Positions 50,505 through 63,589 of a DNA stretch of 64,000 bases are shown in pieces. The first letter of the stretch is position 1; every line of letters begins with the position of its first letter. The notes beneath the pieces were generated by a model. That model did not search any database and was not told where the DNA came from. It saw only the letters and a program-made list of their open reading frames with translations. Made by a program: the position numbers and the translations under genes. Source of the DNA: Sipunculus nudus (lineage: Eukaryota > Annelida > Sipuncula > Golfingiida > Sipunculidae); the NCBI GenBank assembly GCA_026874595.1, contig CM049309.1, forward strand, positions 10,751,076 through 10,815,075, read 5' to 3'.

Positions 50505-51867
50505 CACAGTCTTAATGTTTTTTTGTGATATTCTCTTAGTAGTTTGTACATGTTTTTGGATATGTCTTCAAAGTAGGAGACAGAGTTTTTGTCTCCTGGA
50601 TTTACTCGAGACCTAACCTCTAAGGTGATGAACATTATACTTATCTATTATATCTTAAAGCTTTAATCCTATTCTGGCCTAAAATGAATGATTCATCAGA
50701 CAGAGAGAAAAGTAATCAAATGACAATGTTTCTTTTTTTAAACAGGAACCAATTACATATCAATTATTTTAAGTAGCAGGTGCCCATTTATATTTCTAGT
50801 GTTAAGGTTGTCAAGGCAACAGAAACTCTGTGTAACACCTCTTGAGTACTAAAGTCAAACATCTGCTATTCCTTTCAAAAATAGAATTTAGAGTTAATAA
50901 TTTATAATTTAACACATATCACTGTACATTATATAAATGAGTAAATGAAACTCTTGATATATTTTTTATTCATAGTGGTTATACACCTCTGTGTGAGACG
51001 TGTTTTACTCTCTGCATCCATCTGTATCTCCGGCCATGTTTTTGGTTTACTATGCCTATGTGCCGTCCTAGAGCTCCTCATTAATGGTTAACTGCTGGCC
51101 CAGGGCAAGTAAAGTTACCATTTTGCACAAAGGCCTGAATCTTAACTAATCTTAAGTTAATCATTTTCTTTCTTGGATAAATGATATCATATTGTAATAT
51201 CTTTATCTTAAATTACCTTCATGTTTATCTGTGCAAATGCTGAAGGGAAGTATTATTAACAAACAAGCATTTCAACAGGTTTATTGTTGCAAAATTATAA
51301 TGTGAAACTGACTTGTGTTTGTGGTTGTGCTAAAAAATCTGTGTTGGAAAAGTTAAAATTCATGTTTGGCAAGTAAAAGCCTTTTGGGCAAGTACATTCA
51401 CAATCTAATGTCAAGCCCTACCATCTAGCATCACATCGGTCACTGACCTTCACTTTGCCACTGACCTTCACTTTGCAGAGTCACATGGGATGTCTTTATT
51501 TGGGGCTGACAAGCATTGACAAACAAATCTCAATAGACCCCGGCCTCAAAGTGGGCTGCCTCTAGCTCTGTATGGTGCATGACTAGGCAATAGCAATGCA
51601 TACACAGAGTCACCAGTCATTATAGGTTCCATTGAGGACAGACAGAGATGCACTAGAGAGCGCAAACCTCCACCAAAAACCCCAAAATACACATTAAGTT
51701 ATTAAAGGAGCCTATTCTGTTTAACAAAATTTAATTAAGAAAGAGCCTCCTCTGAAGTTGAACAAAATATAATGAAGAAAATATCTTGAGCCTTTTGCAT
51801 GAATAAACCCAAACAAGCTACATAATCCCAAGGTGCACAGGTTGACAGTTTTATTTATTTCCAAGTC

Positions 51868-51962
51868 TTAGTAACATGTGGGGGGCTGCTAAATGGCCAC
51901 TGATCACAATACAAAGTTATATTGTGATAGGTGGCTATTTTAGTAGCCCCATGTTACATACA
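51868..51962. repeat. long imperfect hairpin
   Basis: GTAACATGTGGGGGGCTGCTAAATGGCCAC pairs in outline with GTGGCTATTTTAGTAGCCCCATGTTAC. An inner pair, TATCACAATATAAC on one arm and a near inverse on the other, leaves a very small loop. Probably a small foldback element. Confidence 0.75.
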
Positions 51963-52589
51963 CATCCAACAATGACACCAAGCGGCAAATCAAATAAACC
52001 GGAGTTTTACAAATTTATGTTGCTTCACAAGCATTTTCCCCCCTGAAATCTAGCGACCTTGACCTTTCAACTACCACACAGGTAAACAACCCCAGTCCCA
52101 GTTAACTGACATGGGGTAATATTTTAATTAACAAAATATAAATAAAAACCTGAAAATAAATATAACAAAACATAAAAAAAATAATTAATCACATTACCTG
52201 TAAAATCTCTTTAATTAGACTGCACGTTCCTCTAAAATGTCCTCAGTCCATGGCCCACCCTCCAAATATTTATTAAAGTCATTCACATTACTTTATTATG
52301 GGTTATAAAGAAATACTGTGTGAAAATACATATGTATTTACAGGTACCTAAAAAAATATGTGATACAGGCCTGTAATGCAAACAATTCTCATTAAATTTT
52401 TTTCACTTGTTTTCCTGAATAGACTGGCTGAATGTTAATTCGGGCTAGAACCAGCTATGTCATGTTTGCCTAAAGGTCAGCAGGTGCATGTGCACACATA
52501 TCTTTACATTTATGACATATGGCTTTTCATATGAATGCATTTCATGCCATTATGAGCTACCAAAGGTGAATAAAATGATATGTATACCC

Positions 52590-52810
52590 AAGGGCGTCAA
52601 TACGGGGGGAAGGGGGTATATATATCCCAAACTTTTTAGCAAGGGGGGTGGGGGCAGGGGGAGGGTCAATGTAATCACACCCCCCCCTCTGATATTCAGA
52701 GCATAATATTTATAAATTGGATATGAAATATATTTATAACTAGAATTATAGACTCTGGTTACATTTATGAGTTTAATAAAATATATATCTTAACCTGATT
52801 AAGAATTAAC
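52590..52810. repeat. GGGCGTCAATA poly-G/C element, copy 1
   Basis: It matches 54090-54310 in order: GGGCGTCAATA, G-run, TTTTAGCA then a G-run, GTCAATGTA, C-run, AATAATATTTATAA, ATTATAGACT(C/T)TGGTT and CATTTATGAGTTTA. It holds a G-quadruplex-like run at about 52644-52666. Confidence 0.8.
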
Positions 52811-52909
52811 ATATACTGGAAACATATACCTTATTTTTTAAAACCTTATACTTAATTGTATTAGATTTGAAATTTGTCATACAGACAATTAGAGGTAAAT
52901 ATAATATAC

Positions 52910-52912
<3 letters not shown>

Positions 52913-52966
<54 letters not shown>
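52913..52966. repeat. (TA)n microsatellite
   Basis: About 26 TA units. Confidence 0.97.
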
Positions 52967-52968
<2 letters not shown>

Positions 52969-53398
52969 GCGTGTTGTGTTGTGTGTGAAAAAGGTTGCGA
53001 GTGCGAGTCATTCCCCCCACCCTTGAAGAGATATTGACGCCACTGAATATACCGTACGTTAACGGTGCAGTACGTTTCGTCGCTGTAGGCAGGTAGGCGG
53101 CTAATCGCGCCACGGAACTCTTGCTTATCCCTACCCTTTACTATTTTACAGCTATAGGAACTTCCGGCTTCAGAGAAAGATACCCCCTCGCCAGATTAAT
53201 TAAAATAAAGGCGTGACCGCTCGCGATGTGTAGTTGTGACGAGTGTGAGCACATAATGACATTTGATGACCCCACGTGAGGTTACCAACTGCTCAGTTGC
53301 ATACAAAGGGCCACACGTGAAAGCTTGGCTGCCATGCACCTCTAAGTTAGTGAGTGTCCCTGTTTTTTTCAGATGACATGACAGTTTTTAATCCTCAC

Positions 53399-53636
53399 CT
53401 GCAATGGAAACCCTGGCTCCAGCCGCAGACGAAATGTAACGTTAAAATCCTTGCTTTCGATAGAGACAGCAAACAATCACTGGCGAACGATGGCCCAGCA
53501 CTAATTATTGCACACACCTTCTGTAGCTGACATCTGATTGGTGGAGGGCCTGGCCCAGCCCCTAAATTGACCAATGACGCACGGAATCCTACCGGCGACA
53601 GAAGACGAGCGAACGCAGATGTACTTAGTGCCACAT
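53399..53636 (-). promoter_or_regulatory. candidate OVOA promoter and non-coding first exon
   Basis: On the minus strand this CpG-richer stretch ends in a strong donor, CAG|GTGAGG, with the last exon base at 53399. It contains two CCAAT motifs in opposite orientation, at 53537-53541 (minus) and 53571-53575 (plus), a spacing typical of NF-Y promoters. The frame that would splice in phase to exon 2 is open for about 80 codons but has no ATG, only a GTG. The only minus-strand ATG here (53533-53531) opens a short frame of about ten codons that stops. If this is exon 1 it is therefore untranslated, and another exon must supply the start codon. Position and composition are the only link to OVOA. 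Confidence 0.4.
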
Positions 53637-54089
53637 GTGTGATTGTTTAGTAAATACAAACGTCCACAGTCCAAAACTACGCGGCAGCGCTTGTGACAGT
53701 TTGTTTTCCCGTTCTGACAGAACGGGATTAGCCATTCATCTATCTATACACTGTAAGGGAGACAGGGAGTGATTAGCGCGATTTGACACACCGATAGGCC
53801 TATACACTTGGACACAATTTGTATATGTGTGTGTGTGTATGGGGGGGGGGGGGGGGTTGTTATACGATATAATGTATAATATATCCTCGAAGTCCCCGCT
53901 CCCATGGACTATGTATGGACTGTTTCCTCACTCACAGTACCATAACAACAGGTGAATTCGAGAGAATGTGTCCGTGTGCTGGGTGTTTTTTCTGTGACAC
54001 TTTTGTATTAAGCCAACATTAACAATAGCGTCAGATAATAGGGCCTATATATATTATTGCAAATTTATCTATATGTACATTTTAATCAG

Positions 54090-54310
54090 GGGCGTCAATA
54101 TAGGGGGTGGTGGTATAAATCCTCCTTTTAGCAGGGGGGGGGGGGGGTCAATGTATACGTAATCATCCCCCCACTTTTTAGAGAATAATATTTATAATAT
54201 CGATGCAAATGAAATAGGCCTATATTAATAAATACAATTATAGACTTTGGTTCCATTTATGAGTTTACTATAATTTATCTAAACCTATGCTGGAAACATG
54301 ATAGGCCTAC
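54090..54310. repeat. GGGCGTCAATA poly-G/C element, copy 2
   Basis: Second copy of the element at 52590, same orientation, on the other side of the candidate OVOA promoter. Confidence 0.8.
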
Positions 54311-54399
54311 CTTATTTTCGTAACCCTGTAGTACTTTATTGTAATATATACTAGTGTACGTAGGCCTATTTGAAATGTGATTAAGTATATATATTTGAA

Positions 54400-55480
54400 T
54401 GTTTCACATGGACGCTAATATATTTTAAATGTGTCATACATTATATCAACTTATGCAACAACTTAATTAAGCGCTTGCGCTATAATGTCATTCACGGTCG
54501 TTGCGGAGTCCATGTCGCCTTTGAAAAACGCACGTGTACGGTTGCCGTACGTCAGCCGCACTAATTAGCCCAAAACATCCGTCCTACGGCGATCGTATCC
54601 CGGTTGTGACCGAGGCTTAAACGGCCGTTTTATGATAAAATAACAGAAATAATTTACGCAGCTCAGTGGGGAAGTTGGTGGTTTCGGCTTCAGGGACAGG
54701 AGGTGTGTTAACAGCACGGTATGCGTGCAATAAAAAAAATAAAAAAAAAAACCTGAAGGAATGCACCACACTGGCCCATCCCGCAAGGGTGAATGCACGT
54801 ATACTTCATAGTTAAAGCGTATTAAAAATGGAGGCGGTTACCTCCACAATATATAAATTGCTGTTGAGTATGTTTGTCTTGCTTCATGTCATTCGTAACA
54901 GCCTGACTATAAGGCCGAAAATATAGTCACAGTTTGATGGACTCCTCTGGTCTTTATTAAAGTAATGCCACCTGGTTCCTAGTACTTCCTAGATGATGTA
55001 CATGTATACTAAATGGTCTAATTGTACGGTCAACAAAATAATCGTTAATCAATTTTACAAGATTAGTACGTATACGTATATGCATGAAGCACCATAGTGT
55101 CAATTTAGACACAAAATGATTGATTGTATAGATTGGTTTACCCTCATTTGGAATACCATCGGGTTCGCCGATGTGTTAAGAGGATACACCTCTGTGGTTT
55201 GGTCGAAAGCTTACATAAATTTGAGTAGCTTTCACATTCTCTACAATAGTAGTTTATTCCTTTTATTATACCTTTTTTTGTGATACCAAAGGGTTTATAT
55301 TGTTTTGATCAATACATCAATATGTTTAAGGACGGTATGTTTAGTACTTCTTGTGACCCAGAAATGTCTTTATCTGAAGGACATCTGACCCTTATCAAAC
55401 TCATGAGGATTATACTTGATAAGAAATAGATACACGGGGATATCACTAAGCACCTGATGTTTGGTATACAAAGTACCAGG
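54400..55480. other. 5' flank without recognised gene; local CpG-rich patch
   Basis: A patch at about 54470-54610 is richer in CpG than its surroundings (GCGCTTGCGC, GTCGTTGCGG), but I see no exon with supported coding sequence. Confidence 0.4.
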
Positions 55481-55488
55481 GGCATATG

Positions 55489-55590
55489 TACTGTTATTGC
55501 ATGGTTTCATATTCGCGAGGTTAATATTTTGCAGTTTCTCGTTTTCAGTGTTTCACGAGGGTTTGATTTTCGCGATCTCATCATACAGTA
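55489..55590. mobile_element. short TACTGT...ACAGTA MITE-like element
   Basis: About 100 bp between TACTGTTATT and CATACAGTA, with CGCGA-containing interior (TTCGCGAGG, TTCGCGATC). Related ends to the 49987 MITE. Confidence 0.5.
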
Positions 55591-55629
55591 AACTACAAAG
55601 CATGATGTATCCTTTAATTTATGAAATAT

Positions 55630-55633
<4 letters not shown>

Positions 55634-55678
<45 letters not shown>
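55634..55678. repeat. (TA)n microsatellite
   Basis: About 22 TA units. Confidence 0.96.
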
Positions 55679-55681
<3 letters not shown>

Positions 55682-55889
55682 TATAAAAGATATGTGTTAA
55701 TATTAATAATATTAATACTTTTTAGCTGGCGACGCGATATAATACATGTATAATAGATATAAAGGTGCCCATTCACCTATCTTTTGAAAAAAAAAATAAT
55801 TCACTTGTACATAGATTCCTCTGTGTAGGCCTATATATTAATTTATTAATATTAATAATATATTAATATTATATCTAAGGGTAATTTTA

Positions 55890-56140
55890 GTAGTGAAAAG
55901 TTCTTATAACTTCTTCGTAAAGGATGTATGAACTTGTTTATCAACAACATGTTTGTAAACACATCAATGTTGACAAACGGGGAAAAACATGAATCCTATA
56001 GGGTTAAAGGTAGCATATTTGCGGAGGTTAAAGGTCACTTGTTGCAAAATGCCATTTGCGAAACCCAGGCTTATATGACCTGCTGCCAGATGCCCTTTTG
56101 AATTTGTTTTGATTATTCTGGCGGGCCCCGCATATTATCA
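55890..56140. repeat. interspersed repeat, inverted copy of 43262-43500
   Basis: Contains AAAGGTCACTTGTTGCAAAA and GGCGGGCCCCGCATA, inverse of the phrases in the 43262 copy. Confidence 0.75.
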
Positions 56141-56149
56141 TTAATTTAA

Positions 56150-58590
56150 TTTAAACAAAACAAGCAGACTGTATGCGGTGATATCCGCGAATATGAAATC
56201 AAAAACAATAAATTTACATATTTCGTGAGATCATCCTGTGGTTATGGCTTTATGATATTAAAAAAACACATGCTTCAGCTTAAAACCTAGTACACTACTT
56301 ATTTAAACATTTGTCTATTGGCCCTATAATAACATTATTTGGAATATCACGTTATAGGGTTCTTTTGATATGAAATCTGTGTTTTCTCACAACGGCATTT
56401 TCCCGTTCTGACATTAGCTCTAGCGGCCATCGGGATATCAGAGTGTCATGATTTTGTTTCATTTTTCTGTATGTTTAGGATAGTCTTAAAAAATCTTTCA
56501 TTTTTTTTTAAATATATGTGCCAGTCAAAAATATGATGTCCAAATGCTTGTTTGGGACTCCTTGGTCGGGTAATTTGCTTTCACGGCATTTGGACCAGAA
56601 AATGCATAACACAATCCCCCCTTTTCCTGCAGCCATGGCCCTGCTTACGGCAGAAACAACAACTCTTTGGTAAAAGAAACTTTAATATCAGAATTTATCT
56701 GTAAATTTGTCCAAAGATGCTTGTACTTCAGGGCTTTTATAGATGATACATTGGAAAAATACATACAACCACGTGACCTTAATGGAAAACGATACCAGAA
56801 GGGGTAAATGGAGGGGTTCATGTACGCCGGGGACAAATCCATACATGGACCTACATGTCCTATGTTATTGAACATGAACATACTAGTATGTCCGTCCAGC
56901 TAAGGTATCATATGACATAACGGTCCATGCATGGACCAGTACGGGACGTGATCGCGCTTGACTGCTTGACCCGAGGTCATTGGTGTCTGTCACGTCCCAG
57001 TTGAAGGATACATTGTTTGGTGGAATAGATAAATCTGTAGGGAGTAGTTATCAAGGAAAATATTTGCTCGGGTCCGTCCATTGTGGACCAGAGATCGGTC
57101 ATGGGGTCAACAATCAATGGCTCCGGGGTCACCGGGTACACATGCACCTGGCTGGCAGACGATGGTCAGCCGATTGTTATGACTCGTCAGGAGATCGTTG
57201 GTCACTTTGCTGACCTGTGAGTCTCATGAGTATAAAATTTATTTCGTCGGTTTCCCATTTCAGCAGTATATATGGGTCATAAATATTAGTTATCTTTTAT
57301 CATCTACAGGAATTAACGCAATATTATTAAGCTTGGAGCGCATATATTACGCCGATCTTGACGTACGAAAAAAAAAACCAATCGATTTAATTCAAGATTA
57401 GGGCCTAACACAATTTTATACCCTGTCGTGCGAAAGAATTTGCCTGGTAATTCATTTCAATATCATCGGACTTTCGAAAAAAAAAAATCGCACGACAAAA
57501 TCGGACTCGGCATAGTCTGAACATAGGAAAGACAATTGTCCGATATATCGGTCATCTTGCTGTCGCCTTCTTTTCATGAGATCCTGCAACGGCGGACGTT
57601 GAGCTTTACAGCTCTGTAAAGGTCAGTTTATAGCGCGTGGTGAATAATTTAAAAAAAGTCATAATTTGCACGAAAGAGGGAGAGAAAATTGAAATCTCTT
57701 CATTGACCGTTGCCATGATCCAATTTATATACGTTCTTTCAACATGGCCGCTTCGAGTCCACTCGCGCTCTTATTTTAATCGATGAAGGGAAGCAGCTAA
57801 AAGCGGAAAGATTATACAGCTGTATTAAGCCTTATTTCGAGCTGATAATAGCATAATCATGATGGACAGACAAAATTAGAGAACCAAGTTCAATAAGTGA
57901 TAATTAAGGTCGGTCAGATAGGTATATAGGCCTAAACGGTGATATTTGAGGGTCTTTGTGATACTTTTAATATCGCTCACCAGGTGTGCATACAGTGTCA
58001 AGCGCTGATAAACGTCGCATGACAAATTTAAGATTGGTCTTATATGCATCCGGCTTTAAATTTAGATAAAGTTTAAAGATATCGATATCAGGGCTTCATT
58101 GATACTGTATGGCTGAATCTGTACGTAGAGCCTCGTGAAAGACGTGTGCTGTATGTCTCAGTAAAAAATATAAACCGGGATATATTACGTCCCCACTTCG
58201 ACCCTCTATATCCTGCTAGAATTTTTGCTCTATTGAATAAAATTCTTAACACCTGTCCATCTCGTCATTGTCTGCTTGTTTTCTTTTAGTTCATTTTGGC
58301 TGGTTTTTTTTAAGGAAAACCATTCTAGCACACGGACTTATTATCTCCAATTCCTGTAGCCATGACAACAAGACACTTAGGCATCTGAAATAAACTGACG
58401 ACCCATCGTCTTTAGTTAATCAGAAATCGACGTTTGGGTGGCAGGCTGTAGCTACAATTCCTGATACCCGAAAGGAGAATCACCGGGTTGGAAGCTTAAA
58501 AATCTTGATATGTGAAGATGTGCGGTACTTCTACCAGGTGGCGTGCGCGCTATGTGTATATTTGCACCACTGATCACGTCCGGTGCAATT
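56150..58590. other. 5' flank, no recognised gene
   Basis: A small inverted pair, GTCGTGCGA (about 57427) and TCGCACGAC (about 57489), lies here. An ATG in good context at about 57744 opens only eleven codons (MAASSPLALLF) before a stop. No supported gene. Confidence 0.4.
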
Positions 58591-59345
58591 TTTAGCTCAG
58601 CTGACTATAAGTCATCTGAGCTATAGTCGTGGTCCATTGTCCGTCGTCCGTCCGTCTGTCCGTCCGTCCGTCCGTCCGTCTGTCCGTCCGTCCGTCCGTA
58701 GATGTGGCACGTTTTGAAACCGTAAGACCTAGGAATCCAAAATTCAGCAAAATGTTAGATGTCCCCAAGATCTCCTACCAAGCCGAAAACTGGGTCTTTG
58801 CGACTTCGTTCCTTTGAGAAATTAAGGAAAAACCTCAAATTTTTATTAAAATCCTATTTTCACACTTCAGGACAGCCTAATATCGAAACCACTCATCTGT
58901 TTTTCCTCATATTTACCATAAATATTCCTCTATATAGTTCCTATGTACATGCCAGAAATTAAGTCTGTAAAGTATAAATTCTATAAGTTATGGGCCCAAA
59001 CATAATGGACTTTGTAAAAAATCAGGAAAAATAATAACTCACTTAACATGAAAAATTTTGAAACTAGAGTCTATTTTCTCAAGTATATAACTATGTTTAA
59101 TTAAGATTCAATTGTTTACCCAAAATTAGATCTGAATTTTGTAAATTTTTTAAGTTATTAGCATAAAAAAAATCGGTACCTTAAATTTTGCCCAACTTTA
59201 ACCATATCACGTTTTTTTCCTGTAAGCACCATTGATTTAATTTTCACAGCATGTAAACATAAATATTTAGTTTGTCTAAATCTGAAATTTGAAAATAAAA
59301 GCTTGAAAATTAAGCTAGTTATTGATTTTTTTCTGTAGTCACTTG
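58591..59345 (-). mobile_element. CAGCTGA-ended element, inverted copy
   Basis: It starts TTTAGCTCAGCTGACTATAA followed by a (GTCC)n tract at 58644-58700. It continues as the inverse of 30900-31627 and ends near AATCAATAACTAGC-like sequence. Non-coding. Confidence 0.85.
58644..58700. repeat. (GTCC/GTCT)n microsatellite
   Basis: Tetranucleotide tract inside the element, matching the GACGGACA runs of the other copies. Confidence 0.92.
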
Positions 59346-59349
59346 CTTT

Positions 59350-61400
59350 GATTACAGATGCAGGGTCCCACTCCAGGTCACTGGAAGTCAGCTATGCCAG
59401 GGTTTCTGATTTGTTACAGTCACACGGGGAGATCCCCTGCTGTGACAGGTGTACAGTTAATCTCATATCACCACCCCAGTCTCCCCCCCCCCCCACCCCA
59501 CAACCCACAAACCCAACCCACCAAGTGTTATGCAGTAATTGTTATTGTTTTCACTGTATCTCCTTAATTGTAATGCTGTTTCCACTCCAATATGCAAAAA
59601 CTTTCCTTGAAAAAAAAATTCAAGGTGTAATCCAGAAGATGCAATGTTGTGTAATGAAGCATTTTTAAAGAAATCAATTTTCTTTTAAATGATTTTAACA
59701 AATACAAATGAACTCATCAGTATGCTTAAATTATTATAAAATATGAAGCACATTATGGATAAATAAAGACACAATTAAAAATTGTGAAATCTAAATCAAG
59801 TATTATTTTTAGATATTTATTGTTTTGCAGATTTAAAAGATATATTTTTGTGGTAAAAATTAAATAAACATTTGTTTGCATGATGTGGTGTTATCTGACA
59901 AGATTGAGATTTATGATGATGCAATTGAGAATTATGAATCAACTTTTATATTCAGATATATATGTTAAATTGGAAATGTATAGAAATATAAACTTAAATT
60001 AGAAAATAATTGATGTGATAAAAAAATCAGGATTTAATACAAACATTGTTAATTATTTTCCTGCTTCAGCAGAATTTGAGATCAGGCTTTGTTTGCCCTG
60101 TTTTATGTTGTTAATTAGCTATATTTCAACTGTATACATTTCATAAAAAAAATACATATATATTTAATATTATATATTATACAAAAAAATAGATGCAATT
60201 GAACAAATGTGTAAACTACTGAAATGTCAACAGTTAATCGAAAAACCAACTAATGATCATGGTAATAGTACAGATCATTTGTTCACAAACTGCTCACATG
60301 CTTTAGTTTCAACATTAGGAAACACATGGTCAGGTGACAAAATATTTTTTGCAACAATTTCTTGCTCATCAATACAAACCAATCATATAAACCAACCATG
60401 GCCTTTATTACCTCTTCCTCTTACACTTTATCTCCATTAGATATTATTTTAGATTTTTACCTTCAAGGTTAATGTCAGCTGAGCACAGTGACCCATAGAA
60501 CCCTTGTTTACTTTGGTACAGGAGTAGGCTAATTAAACGGTTTTAGTGCGAATTATTGGCAGATAAAATAATATATGAAAAATAAACATATTATTTCGTG
60601 TATATTTAACATACCTGGTATGTGTACAGGGTCCTGTAAAGAGTTCGTCGACAAATTTTGATCTTGGTAAAATTATGTTATATTATTATTTATTTTAACG
60701 ATCCCCTAAAATATCATCTCACAGTTGTGAAGAACAGAAAATTATGAATTCTTCACCAGTATGGTCATTTTCCGTTAATGAACCTAGATTTTCACAGACT
60801 TGGTTACATGAACAGTCACCAGGTGGCATGCAGTTAAGCCATCCACAGACATACCAAGTTTTTCTATCTCAGATTTAACCTTAATGTTGATATATAAATC
60901 TATTGCTTATAGATAAATAATAATAAATAAAAAATTGCAAGTTGGGGTATATCCTTCTATATGGTTTGGCACGAATGGAGAAAAAATTACTTCTTGTGTT
61001 GCAAGGCAGAAATCATTTTGTTACTCTGAATCAATTAGGCTTAATGCCCTCCGACCCAATGTTCAGACCAGTATGTGACGCGGCTATTTTGTTCCGCCAC
61101 AAGAAATACCAGAAGTTAGAGATGAGGTTTCCTTATTTATCAAAAGTAAAGTAAAGATACAGATTATTTCAATGCCGAATCAAAACATTTACTGTACACA
61201 TGTATCGCTGCGTAAAGGTGAATTACCTTTATTTGATGTACTTTAAAATGTGTACCTACATTGAATGAACGGAATGTATTGGTTATAGCCCAGTGAAATG
61301 TTTTGCCTTCGTAACAAGTAAGGTTAAAATTTTATCTTTACCTCATTGACCATTTAAAGGGGCCTATTCCGATTTCTGAGTTGTATTTTGTTTACGTGCT
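59350..61400. other. AT-rich sequence, nothing recognised
   Basis: One C-run at about 59484. Short open frames (for example 60207-60440 and 60942-61154) match nothing I recognise. Confidence 0.45.
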
Positions 61401-61407
61401 TGCAACA

Positions 61408-61625
61408 TGTGGGGGGCCGGCAAAAATATTCCAAACACATTAAAAAATGACATCTGCATGGTGGCAAGCGGACGAACCAGAAAGGGTATTTTGCAACCAG
61501 TAACCTTTCACATGCAATGCGTACATATGCAGAAAACTGCTCTGTGTTACGTTTTATTCCTGTTTGTCAACATTGGCTCATGTAATGTGTTTACTAACAG
61601 ATTTTAGATAAACAAGCTCATGTAG
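61408..61625. repeat. interspersed repeat, diverged copy of 43262-43500
   Basis: GTGGGGGGCCGGCAAAAATA..., ATTTTGCAACCAGTAACCTT and TTGTCAACATTG keep the same order as the other copies. Confidence 0.65.
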
Positions 61626-61629
61626 CCAC

Positions 61630-63585
61630 CACAGAGGCCTGATGGGAACTTTTCTTAACAAGAATTACCTACAGTTCATTATTACATAATTAAAGGATTC
61701 AGGACGCAATTTTCATTAATTACACAATGCAATGTATAACTAACTTACTTGTTTTAACATGCTGATCAAAATAAGTCTAATATGAAAATGGAAAAGTTGG
61801 ATTATTTTAAACAGCCTCTTATTTCAGTTAATGAATTAAATGTGTCTTATCTTACTTTCATCACCTCATCTCCACTTTCTTCTTTTTCATAATTAACATG
61901 GTTTCATACATACCCAGTGGCTATATTCACATGTATATAAAAGTCAGTTAGTTGATATACGGATCCATGTACAAATATTTGTAACCATAAGAGGCTTTAG
62001 CTACAGGCCTGTAACGCAAACAGTTCTTATTTTCTTATTACAGGCCCTGAGGTGAAGAGCTAACCCTCTAAAGCTTGGTCAGATCTGACCAAAGTGATTC
62101 AGACCATGATATTCGGTGAATTTCAGCGTGAGGACTTGCAACAATCCCTACATATTACGAATAATACAGTTGTTAGACTCCGTTGGGACATAAATTATAA
62201 CTTAATGTTCAGTATGTACGAAAATATTGGCACTTACTCCCAAGAAAACCAGATAATTGTTACCCCCATTTTCTCTTGTTTACAGTCTGGTAAGGCATGA
62301 TGGGAAGGCTTAGGAAGGTCTGTTCTAGCGCCATTCCGGCCCTCTGACATAAGTAAGTATACGACCAGCCTACTGGCTGTCAGAGTGCCGTTACATCCTT
62401 CAGCGAGGAACGCATTTTTAAGGCTCTATAATGATGCAAATATTTTCGTCATTTCTAACGACTCATGGCCTATAGGTACACTGTCAATTGACATAACCCA
62501 GACCAATCGTTAGCCTTTTCAGTGCACTTTCTAATAACACCGAACATGAGCGAGAACAGTTCCGTTTTAACTTGGTAAATCCCTCCGCATGTTTGTTGAA
62601 TTTCTGATCGCATGAATACACGCATGACCCGCACGGGTCAGTGGACGTAGCCAACTTGTACGCGATACAAGAAATGACTCGTTTGCATAGAGACGGAGTT
62701 CCAGTATTGGTTGAGAGTTCACATGTATTTTCTTGTGTTAATTCATCATTCGTAGCCTAATGTTAGGATTATTGGTTGTTTACAACAATAATAATGCAAC
62801 ATGATGGAAGACCACTGCGATGAATTCCTCTAAATTGCTTGTATCACGACTCAAGTAGACCTACAACACCAATCATAAGTGCCTACTGAGTTAGGTTGTC
62901 ACGGCTAGGTCTATTCTTGGGTGACGTCATGGGGAATTATGAGGGAACTATTATCTATCAGGTGTTATTTAGTTAATTTGTATAGGTCCCCCTTTTAATA
63001 AAATTTTTGCATAAAATTCCCGTTTGGGGTTGTGTCGAATCAAAGAGAAAACTCTCTCTAAAAGGTGTTCGGACTCCGGATTCCTTAATGGAGGCTAAAT
63101 GTTCGGGCTATAGAGCTAGGCTTCTGCATCTTTCATGTAGCCCATCAAAGTAGGCAACCCCATATGTGTGTATTGTGTAGGCCTACATATATATCAAATA
63201 ATGATATACCGGTAAAAAAAACTCCTTTCTTTATGTTATAGGATTTTATAAAAATATTCTCCTAATCATTTTCAACTAAGCAGTGTGACCCACAGGTTAA
63301 ATCCCCAATGAAAATTAGGACTGTAACAATTCAGCAGTGTACTGATACATAAAAGTAAATGCCAAATATCATAACTGTACCGTCAGATTATCCGGTATTT
63401 ATACACAGATGGTATTCAAAATCGGATGGGCTGCAATGTCTGGCATTTAAATATATTCGTTTAGTGCAACAAGTTCCATACATTACACAATGCAAATGCA
63501 ATGTATACATAATTATCTTGTTTCGCTATAGGTCACTATCAGGCAACTCCAAAAGAACTCAAACAGGTAAATACGCGTATAACTA
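61630..63585. other. flank, nothing recognised
   Basis: No gene, RNA or clear repeat that I can support. Confidence 0.4.
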
Positions 63586-63589
63586 AAAT

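Noticed and set aside
53395-53634. Open frame of about 79 codons as the OvoA N-terminus
   Set aside because: The frame splices in phase to exon 2 but begins with GTG. It contains no ATG, and an in-frame stop lies just upstream, so it is more likely untranslated.
57744-57779. ATG in good context (MAASSPLALLF) as first exon of a plus-strand gene
   Set aside because: It stops after eleven codons without a splice donor, and no downstream exon is recognisable.
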